Source: DASZTV01 sp035548055 (lineage in GTDB: Bacteria; Actinomycetota; Actinomycetes; JAFAQI01). From it: 64,000 bases of DNA. Below the pieces are notes generated by a model that was not told the origin of the DNA, made no database searches, and saw nothing but the letters and a program-made list of their open reading frames with translations. This document shows positions 56,962 through 63,571 of the stretch, one piece after another (the first letter of the stretch is position 1; each line of letters opens with the position of its first letter). Position numbers and translations under genes: made by a program. The stretch covers positions 93,162-157,161 of the forward strand of contig DASZTL010000048.1 in NCBI GenBank assembly GCA_035548055.1, written 5' to 3'.

Positions 56962-57852
56962 GTGGACGTTGTCGTCTCGGGGGCCAGCGGGCTGATCGGC
57001 TCGGCGCTGGTTCCCGCGCTCCGCGAGGACGGCCACACGGTGCGACGACTGGTACGACGCAAACCGGCCGCTGCTGACGAGGTCCAGTGGGACCCGGCGA
57101 GCCACGAGCTCGACGACGCCGTCATGGCGAGCGCCGACGCGGTGGTCAACCTCAACGGGGTCGGCATCGGCGACAAGCGCTGGACCGAGGACTACAAGAA
57201 GCTCGCGCTCACCAGCCGGCTCGACTCCACGAGCACGATCGTCGATGCGATCACGCGCGAGTCGTCGAAGGTGCGCGTGCTGGTGAACGGGAGCGCGGTC
57301 GGCTGGTACGGCAACCGTGGTGACGACATCCTCACCGAGGCCGACGGCCACGGTGACGGCTTCCTTGCCGACCTGGCGCGGCAATGGGAGGCCGCGGCGA
57401 CACCGGCAGAGGCGGCGGGGATCCGCGTCGTACGAGTCCGCACCGGCATCGTCCTCACTCCCGACGGCGGCGCGCTCGCAAGAATGCTGCCGATCTTCAA
57501 GCTCGGTGCGGGCGGCCGCCTCGGGTCCGGCAAGCAGTGGTTCCCGTGGATCTCGCTGACCGACGAGGTGGCGGCGATCAAGTTCGCGCTGACGCACGAC
57601 AACGTGTCGGGCGCGTTGAACCTGACATCACCGAACCCGGTGACGAACGCCGAGTTCACGAAGGCACTCGGTCGGGCAGTGAAGCGGCCGGCACTCGCGG
57701 CGGTGCCACCCTTCGCCTTGAAGCTCGGCCTCGGTGGCTTCGCCGAGGAAGGACTCCTCTTCAGCCAGCGAGCAGTGCCTCAGGCATTGATCGGCGCGGG
57801 CTTCGCCTTCACGGACTCGGACTTGCACATGGCGCTCTCGCAGATGCTCTAG
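56962..57852 (+). CDS. TIGR01777-family NAD(P)-binding epimerase-like protein
   Basis: 296 residues of an atypical short-chain dehydrogenase/epimerase. It begins MDVVVSGASGLIGSALVPALREDGHTVRRLVRR (glycine-rich GASGLIG). WDPASHELDDAVMASADAVVNLNGVGIGDKRWTEDYK follows near residue 45, then VNGSAVGWYGNRGD near 112, and ends with C-terminal PxALxxxGF-like QALIGAGFAF. This corresponds to YfcH-type proteins of unknown substrate; none has a confirmed reaction. It begins 10 bp after the intergenic inverted repeat. Confidence 0.85.
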   Translation: MDVVVSGASGLIGSALVPALREDGHTVRRLVRRKPAAADEVQWDPASHELDDAVMASADAVVNLNGVGIGDKRWTEDYKKLALTSRLDSTSTIVDAITRESSKVRVLVNGSAVGWYGNRGDDILTEADGHGDGFLADLARQWEAAATPAEAAGIRVVRVRTGIVLTPDGGALARMLPIFKLGAGGRLGSGKQWFPWISLTDEVAAIKFALTHDNVSGALNLTSPNPVTNAEFTKALGRAVKRPALAAVPPFALKLGLGGFAEEGLLFSQRAVPQALIGAGFAFTDSDLHMALSQML

Positions 57853-59255
57853 GGCTGCGGCGCGACGCGCGGCGACTGACCCAGGGTCTGAATGAGCCAC
57901 TCGCGGTGGCGGCGCTCGATCGACATCTCGAAATGCTGCGTGCGCCCGTGCCTTTCCGCGACGACATGCCCGTCGCGGTCCACAACGACGTACGACGGGA
58001 TCGTCGTCGTGAGCATCAGCTCGACGTACCCCGGCGAGACGTCATGGATGGAGATCCTCAGGATCCGCTGCACGAAACCACGCGTATGCAGGTGTTGGCT
58101 TCGCAGGACACGAAGCGCGGCGGCGTCCATGTCATGGACGGAGGACTCAGGGGTGTACACCGAGTCCAGCAGCGCTAGACGACCTGTCTTGAACGCGCGG
58201 GCGCGGAGGGCGAACAGGTTCGCGACGATCGGCCGATACGGCGTCGGGTCCTTCCACCGCGGTGTGGTGGTGGCCAACTCGACATCGGTCGTCGGTGCGG
58301 GCTGGAGCGCGGAGGCGCGGGGTGGGTTGAAGCGCGCCGACGTCACGCCGACGAGCGCCGAGATGACCAGGACAGCGACGACGAAGACCGCGACCGCCGT
58401 ACGTCGTGGACCGCGCGCCAGCAACGACTCGCTCGCCGTCGTCTCATCGGCCTCCGTGGTACGCCGAGGTCCAGTCAGCCGTAACGGAGCGGCGCCGCAT
58501 GCGGCGAGGACCGCGGCGCCGAACGACGCGATGTCGGGACGCAGCGCAGGGTCCGCCGCGAGCCCGGCCTCGATCGCGGATGCCAGCGACGCCGGCACCC
58601 ATGGCGCGCGGCCGACGATCGGCTCGATGACGCCCGACGCGTTGCGCGGGGCAACGCCGGTGAGCGCCGCGTAGCCGAGGGCGGCGAGACCGAAGCAGTC
58701 GGATGCCGCGGTCGGCGGCGTGGCGTTGTCGTGCGCCGGGTCGCGGTAGCCGACGTCACCACCGGGTTGCTCGCCGGTCGCGATGGCCAGAGCGGTGTCG
58801 GCGAGCATCGGGCAGCCATTGGCGGCCAACAGCACGTTGTTCGGTGTCAGGTCGCCGTGAATCATGCCGCGACGATGAAGCTCGGCGAGCACCTGCGCGA
58901 GCGGGCCGAGGAGGGTCACGACCTCAGACGGGTGCAACCGCCCGCGGCGCGCCAACAGCCCGCCGAGGCTGCCACCGGCGGCCTCTGCCATCACGAGGAC
59001 GACCTCGCCGCCCGGCAGGATCGCGACCTCGAGGAGGCGTACGGCGTGTGGCCCGGCGATCTCGCTGACAACGGCCGCATCCTCGCGTAACCGCAGTACC
59101 AGACCGTCGGACGCCGGCTCCCACAGCCGTTTCAGCGCGACGGGCTCGTGGGTCGTCTCGTCGCGGCCGCGCCAGACCTCACCGGTCGCGCCGAAGCCGA
59201 TGAGATCGGTGACGACGTAACCATCAACACCGAAGGGCTGCTCCACGCGCGGCAT
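57849..59255 (-). CDS. Membrane serine/threonine protein kinase with atypical catalytic motifs and NTF2-like outer domain
   Basis: 468 residues from ATG 59255. The kinase domain (about 12-260) has a glycine loop IGFGATGEVW, K42 in VALKR, catalytic loop H133-G-D-L-T-P-N-N140 in place of HRDxxxxN, and metal Asp153 in LADTALAI in place of DFG. Key D/N/K residues are kept, so weak activity is possible. A transmembrane helix lies near 305. The extracellular end (VANLFALRARAFKTGRLALLDSVYTPESSVHDMDAAALRVL) resembles an NTF2-like sensor. It converges on the TIGR01777 gene with overlapping stops. Confidence 0.8.
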   Translation of the reverse strand: MPRVEQPFGVDGYVVTDLIGFGATGEVWRGRDETTHEPVALKRLWEPASDGLVLRLREDAAVVSEIAGPHAVRLLEVAILPGGEVVLVMAEAAGGSLGGLLARRGRLHPSEVVTLLGPLAQVLAELHRRGMIHGDLTPNNVLLAANGCPMLADTALAIATGEQPGGDVGYRDPAHDNATPPTAASDCFGLAALGYAALTGVAPRNASGVIEPIVGRAPWVPASLASAIEAGLAADPALRPDIASFGAAVLAACGAAPLRLTGPRRTTEADETTASESLLARGPRRTAVAVFVVAVLVISALVGVTSARFNPPRASALQPAPTTDVELATTTPRWKDPTPYRPIVANLFALRARAFKTGRLALLDSVYTPESSVHDMDAAALRVLRSQHLHTRGFVQRILRISIHDVSPGYVELMLTTTIPSYVVVDRDGHVVAERHGRTQHFEMSIERRHREWLIQTLGQSPRVAPQP

Positions 59256-59306
59256 CCCACCAGGGATCGGGCGCGCAGGTCGGTCACTGTCCACAGGCCG
59301 GCGACG

Positions 59307-59312
59307 TACGGT
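59307..59312 (+). promoter_or_regulatory. Leaderless -10 element of lipB
   Basis: TACGGT precedes GTG 59319 by six bases. Confidence 0.45.
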
Positions 59313-59318
59313 TGAGCT

Positions 59319-59990
59319 GTGCAACTGATCCGGGCGGGCGTCGTGGCCTACGACGCAGCCTGGGCGTGGCAGCGTGAGCTGCACGAGGCGCGGGTCGCGG
59401 GCACCATCGAGGACACCGTGCTGCTGCTGGAACACGAGAGCGTCTACACGGCCGGGCGTCGCACCGAGGCGTGGGAGCGGCCGAGTGACGGCACGCCGGT
59501 GATCGACGTCGACCGCGGCGGCAAGATCACCTGGCACGGGCCCGGGCAGCTGACCGGGTACCCGATCGTCGCGTTGCCGGAACCGGTCGACGTGGTCGGG
59601 CATGTGAGACGCCTCGAGGACGTGCTGCTCGCCGTGTGCGACCAGCTCGGCGTCACGGCCCAGCGGGTCGAGGGGCGCAGCGGGGTGTGGCTGCCGGCGG
59701 ACTCGCGCCGTCCGGAGCGCAAGGTCGCCGCGATCGGCGTACGGGTCGCGCGCGGGGTCGCGATGCACGGCTTCGCGCTGAACTGCGACTGCGATCTCGC
59801 GGCGTTCGACCGGATCGTGCCCTGCGGCATCCGCGACGCCGGCGTGACCTCGCTCAGCGCGGAGCTCGGCAGACCGGTGCCGGTGGCTGAGGCCCTCCCG
59901 ATCGTGGAGCGCGAGCTTCTAGCGCGGATGGCACATACGCCCACCTATAGCTCGGCGGATGGCACATACGCCCTAGGGGCAGCGCGATGA
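59319..59990 (+). CDS. lipB: Octanoyltransferase LipB
   Basis: A 223-residue enzyme that moves octanoyl groups from acyl carrier protein to lipoyl domains. It has RTEAWERPSDGTPVIDVDRGGKITWHGPGQLTGYPI near residue 47-87, KVAAIGVRVARGVAMHGFALNCD near 135-157 (catalytic Lys) and DRIVPCGIRDAGVTSL near 166 (nucleophile Cys). The final 20 residues, from about ARMAHTPTYSSADGTYALGAAR, are encoded by an inserted family A repeat that also moves the stop codon. The stop overlaps lipA (ATGA). Confidence 0.95.
   Translation: MQLIRAGVVAYDAAWAWQRELHEARVAGTIEDTVLLLEHESVYTAGRRTEAWERPSDGTPVIDVDRGGKITWHGPGQLTGYPIVALPEPVDVVGHVRRLEDVLLAVCDQLGVTAQRVEGRSGVWLPADSRRPERKVAAIGVRVARGVAMHGFALNCDCDLAAFDRIVPCGIRDAGVTSLSAELGRPVPVAEALPIVERELLARMAHTPTYSSADGTYALGAAR
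59921..59975. repeat. Family A repeat inside the lipB 3' end
   Basis: Two direct copies of CGGATGGCACATACGCCC (59925-59942 and 59956-59973) are 31 bp apart. Their reverse complement contains ATGTGCCAT, the core and the spacing of the element at 2375-2430, in opposite orientation. The element is translated as the last residues of LipB. Confidence 0.85.
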
Positions 59991-60913
59991 ACGTCGACGC
60001 TGGGGGACGGCGGCTGCTGCGCATCGAGGCGCGCAACGCAGAGGTACCGATCGAGCGCAAGCCGCCGTGGATCAAGACCCGGGCGCGGATGGGCCCGGAG
60101 TTCACCGCCCTGAAGTCGCTGGTGAAGCGCGAAGGTCTGCACACGGTGTGCGAAGAGGCCGGCTGTCCCAACATCTACGAGTGCTGGGAGGACCGCGAAG
60201 CCACCTTCCTCATCGGCGGCGACGCCTGCACCCGGCGCTGCGACTTCTGCCAGATCGACACCGGCAAGCCGCAGCCGCTCGACCGCGACGAGCCGAGGCG
60301 CGTCGCGGAGTCGGTCAAGACGATGGGGTTGCGCTACGCCACCGTGACCGGTGTCACGCGCGACGACCTCGAGGACGAGGGCGCCTGGCTGTACGCCGAG
60401 ACGATCCGTGAGATCCACCGGGTCTCCCCCGGCACCGGGGTGGAGATCCTGGTCCCTGACTTCTCCGGCCGGCCCGAGTGCCTCGACGAGGTGTTCAGCG
60501 CGCAGCCGCAGGTCTTCGCTCACAACCTCGAGACGGTGCCGAGGATCTTCAAGCAGATCCGCCCCGCGTTCAACTACGAGCGCTCGCTGGCGGTGATCAG
60601 CGCGGCCCGTACGGCGGGGCTGGTCACGAAGTCCAACCTCATCCTCGGTCTCGGCGAGACCCACGAGGAGGTCGAGCAGGCCCTCGCCGACCTGCATGCC
60701 GCGGGCTGTGACCTGGTGACCATCACGCAGTACCTACGGCCCTCCCCCCGCCACCACCCGGTGATGAGGTGGGTGAAGCCCGAAGAGTTCGTCGAGCTCG
60801 GCGAGGTCGCCGAGGCGATGGGCTTCGCGGGCGTGCTGAGCGGTCCCCTGGTGCGCTCGTCGTACCGGGCGGGACGGCTCTACGAACAGGCCATAGCGGC
60901 CCGAACGCCGTAA
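59987..60913 (+). CDS. lipA: Lipoyl synthase LipA
   Basis: A 308-residue radical-SAM enzyme that inserts two sulfurs into octanoyl groups. Auxiliary cluster cysteines are in CEEAGCPNIYEC near residue 51, the SAM-cluster CxxxCxxC in CTRRCDFC near 78, and the C-terminal RSSYRAG segment holds the conserved Ser. The ATG overlaps the lipB stop by four bases, so LipB and LipA are translated together. Confidence 0.97.
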   Translation: MNVDAGGRRLLRIEARNAEVPIERKPPWIKTRARMGPEFTALKSLVKREGLHTVCEEAGCPNIYECWEDREATFLIGGDACTRRCDFCQIDTGKPQPLDRDEPRRVAESVKTMGLRYATVTGVTRDDLEDEGAWLYAETIREIHRVSPGTGVEILVPDFSGRPECLDEVFSAQPQVFAHNLETVPRIFKQIRPAFNYERSLAVISAARTAGLVTKSNLILGLGETHEEVEQALADLHAAGCDLVTITQYLRPSPRHHPVMRWVKPEEFVELGEVAEAMGFAGVLSGPLVRSSYRAGRLYEQAIAARTP

Positions 60914-60921
60914 TCGGATTG

Positions 60922-60941
60922 CTCCATTAGGACCAATGGAG
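60922..60941. repeat. Short hairpin after lipA
   Basis: CTCCATT (60922-60928) pairs with AATGGAG (60935-60941) over a 6-nt loop, nine bases after the lipA stop. No T-tract follows. Confidence 0.6.
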
Positions 60942-60990
60942 TTTACTTGCGGGCTACCCACCCGTCACATCGAGCGGGGAGCCTGTCGAC

Positions 60991-61185
60991 ATGGAAGAGA
61001 TCGTGCGCAACCTCATCGTCGCGCTCTGGCCGGATGGTGGTCAGGGACGCGCCCGCCGCAACGCCTGGTCGGCGATGGTGGCCGACACCAAGCGCGCCCG
61101 AGACCGGGCCACGGTCGAGGCCGTGGTCCAGGGAGTGATCGCCTCCCACGATGCCTCGGTCGCTCCGGTGGCCGTCGGCCACTAG
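60991..61185 (+). CDS. Small conserved protein (64 aa) downstream of lipA
   Basis: ATG 60991 opens MEEIVRNLIVALWPDGGQGRARRNAWSAMVADTKRARDRATVEAVVQGVIASHD. A small gene occupies the same place between lipA and the DUF4191 gene in Streptomyces-type genomes. It is helical and basic with no signal or membrane segment. The role is unknown. Confidence 0.65.
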   Translation: MEEIVRNLIVALWPDGGQGRARRNAWSAMVADTKRARDRATVEAVVQGVIASHDASVAPVAVGH

Positions 61186-61235
61186 GGCTCCACAGGACGC
61201 TGCGCCGCCGACCATCCGGTCTGCCACCCGCCTCC

Positions 61236-61241
61236 TAGACT
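61236..61241 (+). promoter_or_regulatory. Leaderless -10 element of the DUF4191 gene
   Basis: TAGACT precedes ATG 61249 by seven bases. Confidence 0.5.
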
Positions 61242-61248
61242 CGCGGAC

Positions 61249-61992
61249 ATGGCCCGCCAGAAGAACCCACCCGCACCGGCCAAGAACGCCCAGCGCGGTG
61301 CCGGCAAGAAGCAGTCCAAGGGTGCTGCCGAAGGCGCGCCGGAGGGCCGCGTCGCGCAGATGCTGGCCGTCTGGAAGCTGACCCGCGACAACGACCCGAA
61401 GCTGTTGTGGGTCGTGTTCGGGCCGGCGGTGGCGGTCATCGCCGTCCTCGTCGTGGTCGGGATCCTGATCGGGCAGCCGATCGTGTTCTCCGTCATCGGT
61501 GTGCTCGGCGGCGTGTTGAGCGGTACGGCGATCTTCGGCCGCCGCGCGACCGGCGCGGTGCACGCCCGCCTCGAAGGACAGCCCGGCGCGGCTGCCGCGG
61601 TGCTGCAGATGATGCGAGGCGACTGGCGGATGACCCCGGCCGTGGGCTTCACCCGCAACCAGGAGCTGGTGCACCGGGTGCTCGGCCGTCCCGGGGTCGT
61701 CCTCGTCGGCGAGGGCCCTTCGACCGCGGCGATCCGCCAGCTGATCACCGATCAGAAGCGCCGGATCGGCCGGGTCGCGCCCGACACTCCGATCCACGAC
61801 GTGATCGTCGGCGACGGCGAAGGCCGGGTCTCCACCCGCAAGCTGCAGAACCACATCATGCGACTGCCCCGCAAGCTCAAGAAGTCCGAGGTCAGCCAGC
61901 TCGAGTCACGCATGAAGGCGCTCGGCGGGCCGAACGTGCCGATCCCGAAGGGCCCGGTACCGACGAGGATCCCCCGCAAGCAGATGCGCTAA
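61249..61992 (+). CDS. DUF4191 family membrane protein
   Basis: 247 residues. A basic cytoplasmic N-terminus (RQKNPPAPAKNAQRGAGKKQSK) leads to two transmembrane helices (LLWVVFGPAVAVIAVLVVVGILIG; IVFSVIGVLGGVLSGTAIFG). The C-terminal cytoplasmic domain contains ARLEGQPGAAAAVLQMMRGDWRMTPAVGFTRNQELVHRVLGRPGVVLVGEGPS. This is the DUF4191 pattern of Actinobacteria, regularly found next to lipA. Function unknown. Confidence 0.88.
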   Translation: MARQKNPPAPAKNAQRGAGKKQSKGAAEGAPEGRVAQMLAVWKLTRDNDPKLLWVVFGPAVAVIAVLVVVGILIGQPIVFSVIGVLGGVLSGTAIFGRRATGAVHARLEGQPGAAAAVLQMMRGDWRMTPAVGFTRNQELVHRVLGRPGVVLVGEGPSTAAIRQLITDQKRRIGRVAPDTPIHDVIVGDGEGRVSTRKLQNHIMRLPRKLKKSEVSQLESRMKALGGPNVPIPKGPVPTRIPRKQMR

Positions 61993-62022
61993 CCCGCCCA
62001 GCCACCAGCGCTCCCCCCGCCA

Positions 62023-62093
62023 AAGCAATGTGGCATTCCCTTGGCAAATGCGGCTGATCTGGCCCGAATCGCGGGGGCAATGCCACATTGCTT
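62023..62093. repeat. Intergenic hairpin repeat, family B, copy 3
   Basis: AAGCAATGTGGCATT (62023-62037) is the exact complement of AATGCCACATTGCTT (62079-62093). The loop contains CCCGAATCGCGG, similar to the loop of the element at 36099. It lies between converging DUF4191 and epoxide hydrolase-like genes. Confidence 0.9.
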
Positions 62094-62108
62094 AGGGTGC
62101 TGCGGGCG

Positions 62109-62483
62109 TTAGCTCTCCCCGCCGCCTGACATGAGCTGCTGCATGTCGAAGTAGTCGCGCCAGGCAGCGATCTTGCCGTCGCGGACTTCAAACACGCCTG
62201 CCACAGGAACAGCGACCTTGTTCCCGCCGATGCTCATCCGGTCCACCCGCTCGGTGAACACCACATCCCCGTTGCACGCGAGGTTGAGCATCGAGAACTC
62301 GATCTCAGGGGAGCCAGGTACGAACATCTCGAGTACGGCGCGGATCGCCGCCTTCCCGGTCGCGGGCGCCATCGGGATGTTGTGGTAGATCGCGTCGTCG
62401 GTGAAATAGCCCAGGATCTCGTCGATGTCGCGACGCGTGAACGCCTCGCAGAACTCCCGCACCAGCTGCTCACTCGCATCCAT
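62109..62483 (-). CDS. Limonene-1,2-epoxide hydrolase family / SnoaL-like protein
   Basis: A 124-residue NTF2-fold protein beginning MDASEQLVREFCEAFTRRDIDEILGYFTDDAIYHNIPMAPATGKAAIRAVLEMFV. It has TERVDRMSIGGNKVAVPVAGVFEVRDGKIAAWRDYFD. An R-x-D pair (ERVD) and a later Asp in WRDYFD match the Asp-Arg-Asp triad of limonene-epoxide hydrolase, so this class is plausible; the substrate is unknown. TACGAT lies six bases before ATG 62483. Confidence 0.8.
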   Translation of the reverse strand: MDASEQLVREFCEAFTRRDIDEILGYFTDDAIYHNIPMAPATGKAAIRAVLEMFVPGSPEIEFSMLNLACNGDVVFTERVDRMSIGGNKVAVPVAGVFEVRDGKIAAWRDYFDMQQLMSGGGES

Positions 62484-62489
62484 GACCGG

Positions 62490-62495
62490 ATCGTA
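62490..62495 (-). promoter_or_regulatory. Leaderless -10 element of the epoxide hydrolase-like gene
   Basis: Minus-strand TACGAT precedes ATG 62483 by six bases. Confidence 0.45.
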
Positions 62496-62615
62496 GGGCC
62501 CGCGCTGATGCTGGCCGTCTGGAGACCAATCCGGTGACGACGACCCAGATGCAAGCAAGCGGGTGCGCTCACTCGTTCACCCTCCGGGGCTGGTCGCACC
62601 GACCGTGATCGAGCG

Positions 62616-63017
62616 TCAGCGCCACCCTGCGGTTCGGCCGGCTTGCTCGATCCAGTCGCGCACGTCTGCTCGATCGCGGTCCTCGACGCTGGTCACCTTC
62701 ACGTAGCGAGTCCGATCGGTGTCACCGAGCGGCGGCGGGCGGTCGAAGTCCGCGCCGCCGTAGAACACGATGTTCACCGAGACGTGGTACGGCGCGATCT
62801 CGATGATCCATCCCCGGTCGGGCAGGCCGTAGTACGCGCGTCCCCGCTTGACGGAGTACTGAAGCCCCGGGATCGCGGTTCGGATCGCCGCGTCGAAGGC
62901 CCTGACGATCGGCTGGACGGTTGGCATGAGCTGGTTGAACCACGCGTCGATGCCGGAATGATCGGCCGCCGGCTCGGGTGGCTTCTTTCCGGCGATCCCC
63001 TTGACGGACTTCGGCAT
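62616..63017 (-). CDS. DUF1801 family protein
   Basis: 133 residues. The stretch IDAWFNQLMPTVQPIVRAFDAAIRTAIPGLQYSVKRGRAYYGLPDRGWIIEIAPYHVSVNIVFYGGADFDRPPPLGDTDRTRYVKVTSVED has the DUF1801 (YdhG-like) pattern: an N-terminal helix, a central K-x-G-x-x-x-Y loop and the terminal R-Y-V-K-V. The biological role is not established. Confidence 0.8.
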   Translation of the reverse strand: MPKSVKGIAGKKPPEPAADHSGIDAWFNQLMPTVQPIVRAFDAAIRTAIPGLQYSVKRGRAYYGLPDRGWIIEIAPYHVSVNIVFYGGADFDRPPPLGDTDRTRYVKVTSVEDRDRADVRDWIEQAGRTAGWR

Positions 63018-63024
63018 CTCTCAC

Positions 63025-63453
63025 CTACCGCACTTTGACCATGACGGTGCCGGCGGCTCGGTCGTGCATAGCCCGGCCGTCCTGGTCGATGATCAGCGCC
63101 GGGGCCACGGTGGCCAGTAACAGGGTCCGCAGTAGTACCCAGCGCAGCTTCGGGCGGCCCGTGCGGTCCTCGCGGACGACCGCGATCCCCGCGACCCGCA
63201 TCCCCGGCGTTTGGCCCGCGGCGGCCACGAAGACGATCTCGATCAGCAGGAAGGCGATGAGGACGGACAGGGTCTGGCGGTCACTCGTGTGGTAGCCGCC
63301 GCCGACGATGATCGCGATCAGATCAGCCACCGCCCCGTCGATCAGGAAGGCCAGCAGCCGGGAGCCGAAATGAGCGACGCTGCCGGGCCCGGACTCGGGG
63401 TACGGCGAGCGGCTGGCAGGCGTGGCGTACTGCGGGTCGACGTCTTTGGGCAC
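63025..63453 (-). CDS. RDD family membrane protein
   Basis: 142 residues from GTG 63453. The RDD domain has FGSRLLAFLIDGAVADLIAIIVGGG (the R..D pair) near residue 30, a second helix QTLSVLIAFLLIEIVFVAAAG with QTPGMRVAGIAVVR (the family QTPGK/MR motif), and a final helix LRTLLLATVAPALII. It is the usual neighbour of glnA in Actinobacteria. TACCGT lies six bases before GTG 63453. Function unknown. Confidence 0.88.
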   Translation of the reverse strand: MPKDVDPQYATPASRSPYPESGPGSVAHFGSRLLAFLIDGAVADLIAIIVGGGYHTSDRQTLSVLIAFLLIEIVFVAAAGQTPGMRVAGIAVVREDRTGRPKLRWVLLRTLLLATVAPALIIDQDGRAMHDRAAGTVMVKVR

Positions 63454-63459
63454 CCCGTC

Positions 63460-63465
63460 ACGGTA
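63460..63465 (-). promoter_or_regulatory. Leaderless -10 element of the RDD gene
   Basis: Minus-strand TACCGT precedes GTG 63453 by six bases. Confidence 0.4.
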
Positions 63466-63571
63466 GTGGGGTGTCGATCGGCGGCGGCGCCCCGATAGGT
63501 TGACGCCGTCGGCGTTCGCCGGCGCCCTTCGGACGCAGCGCGGCCGGTCGCGCGGGGAGGCAGCACGCAAG

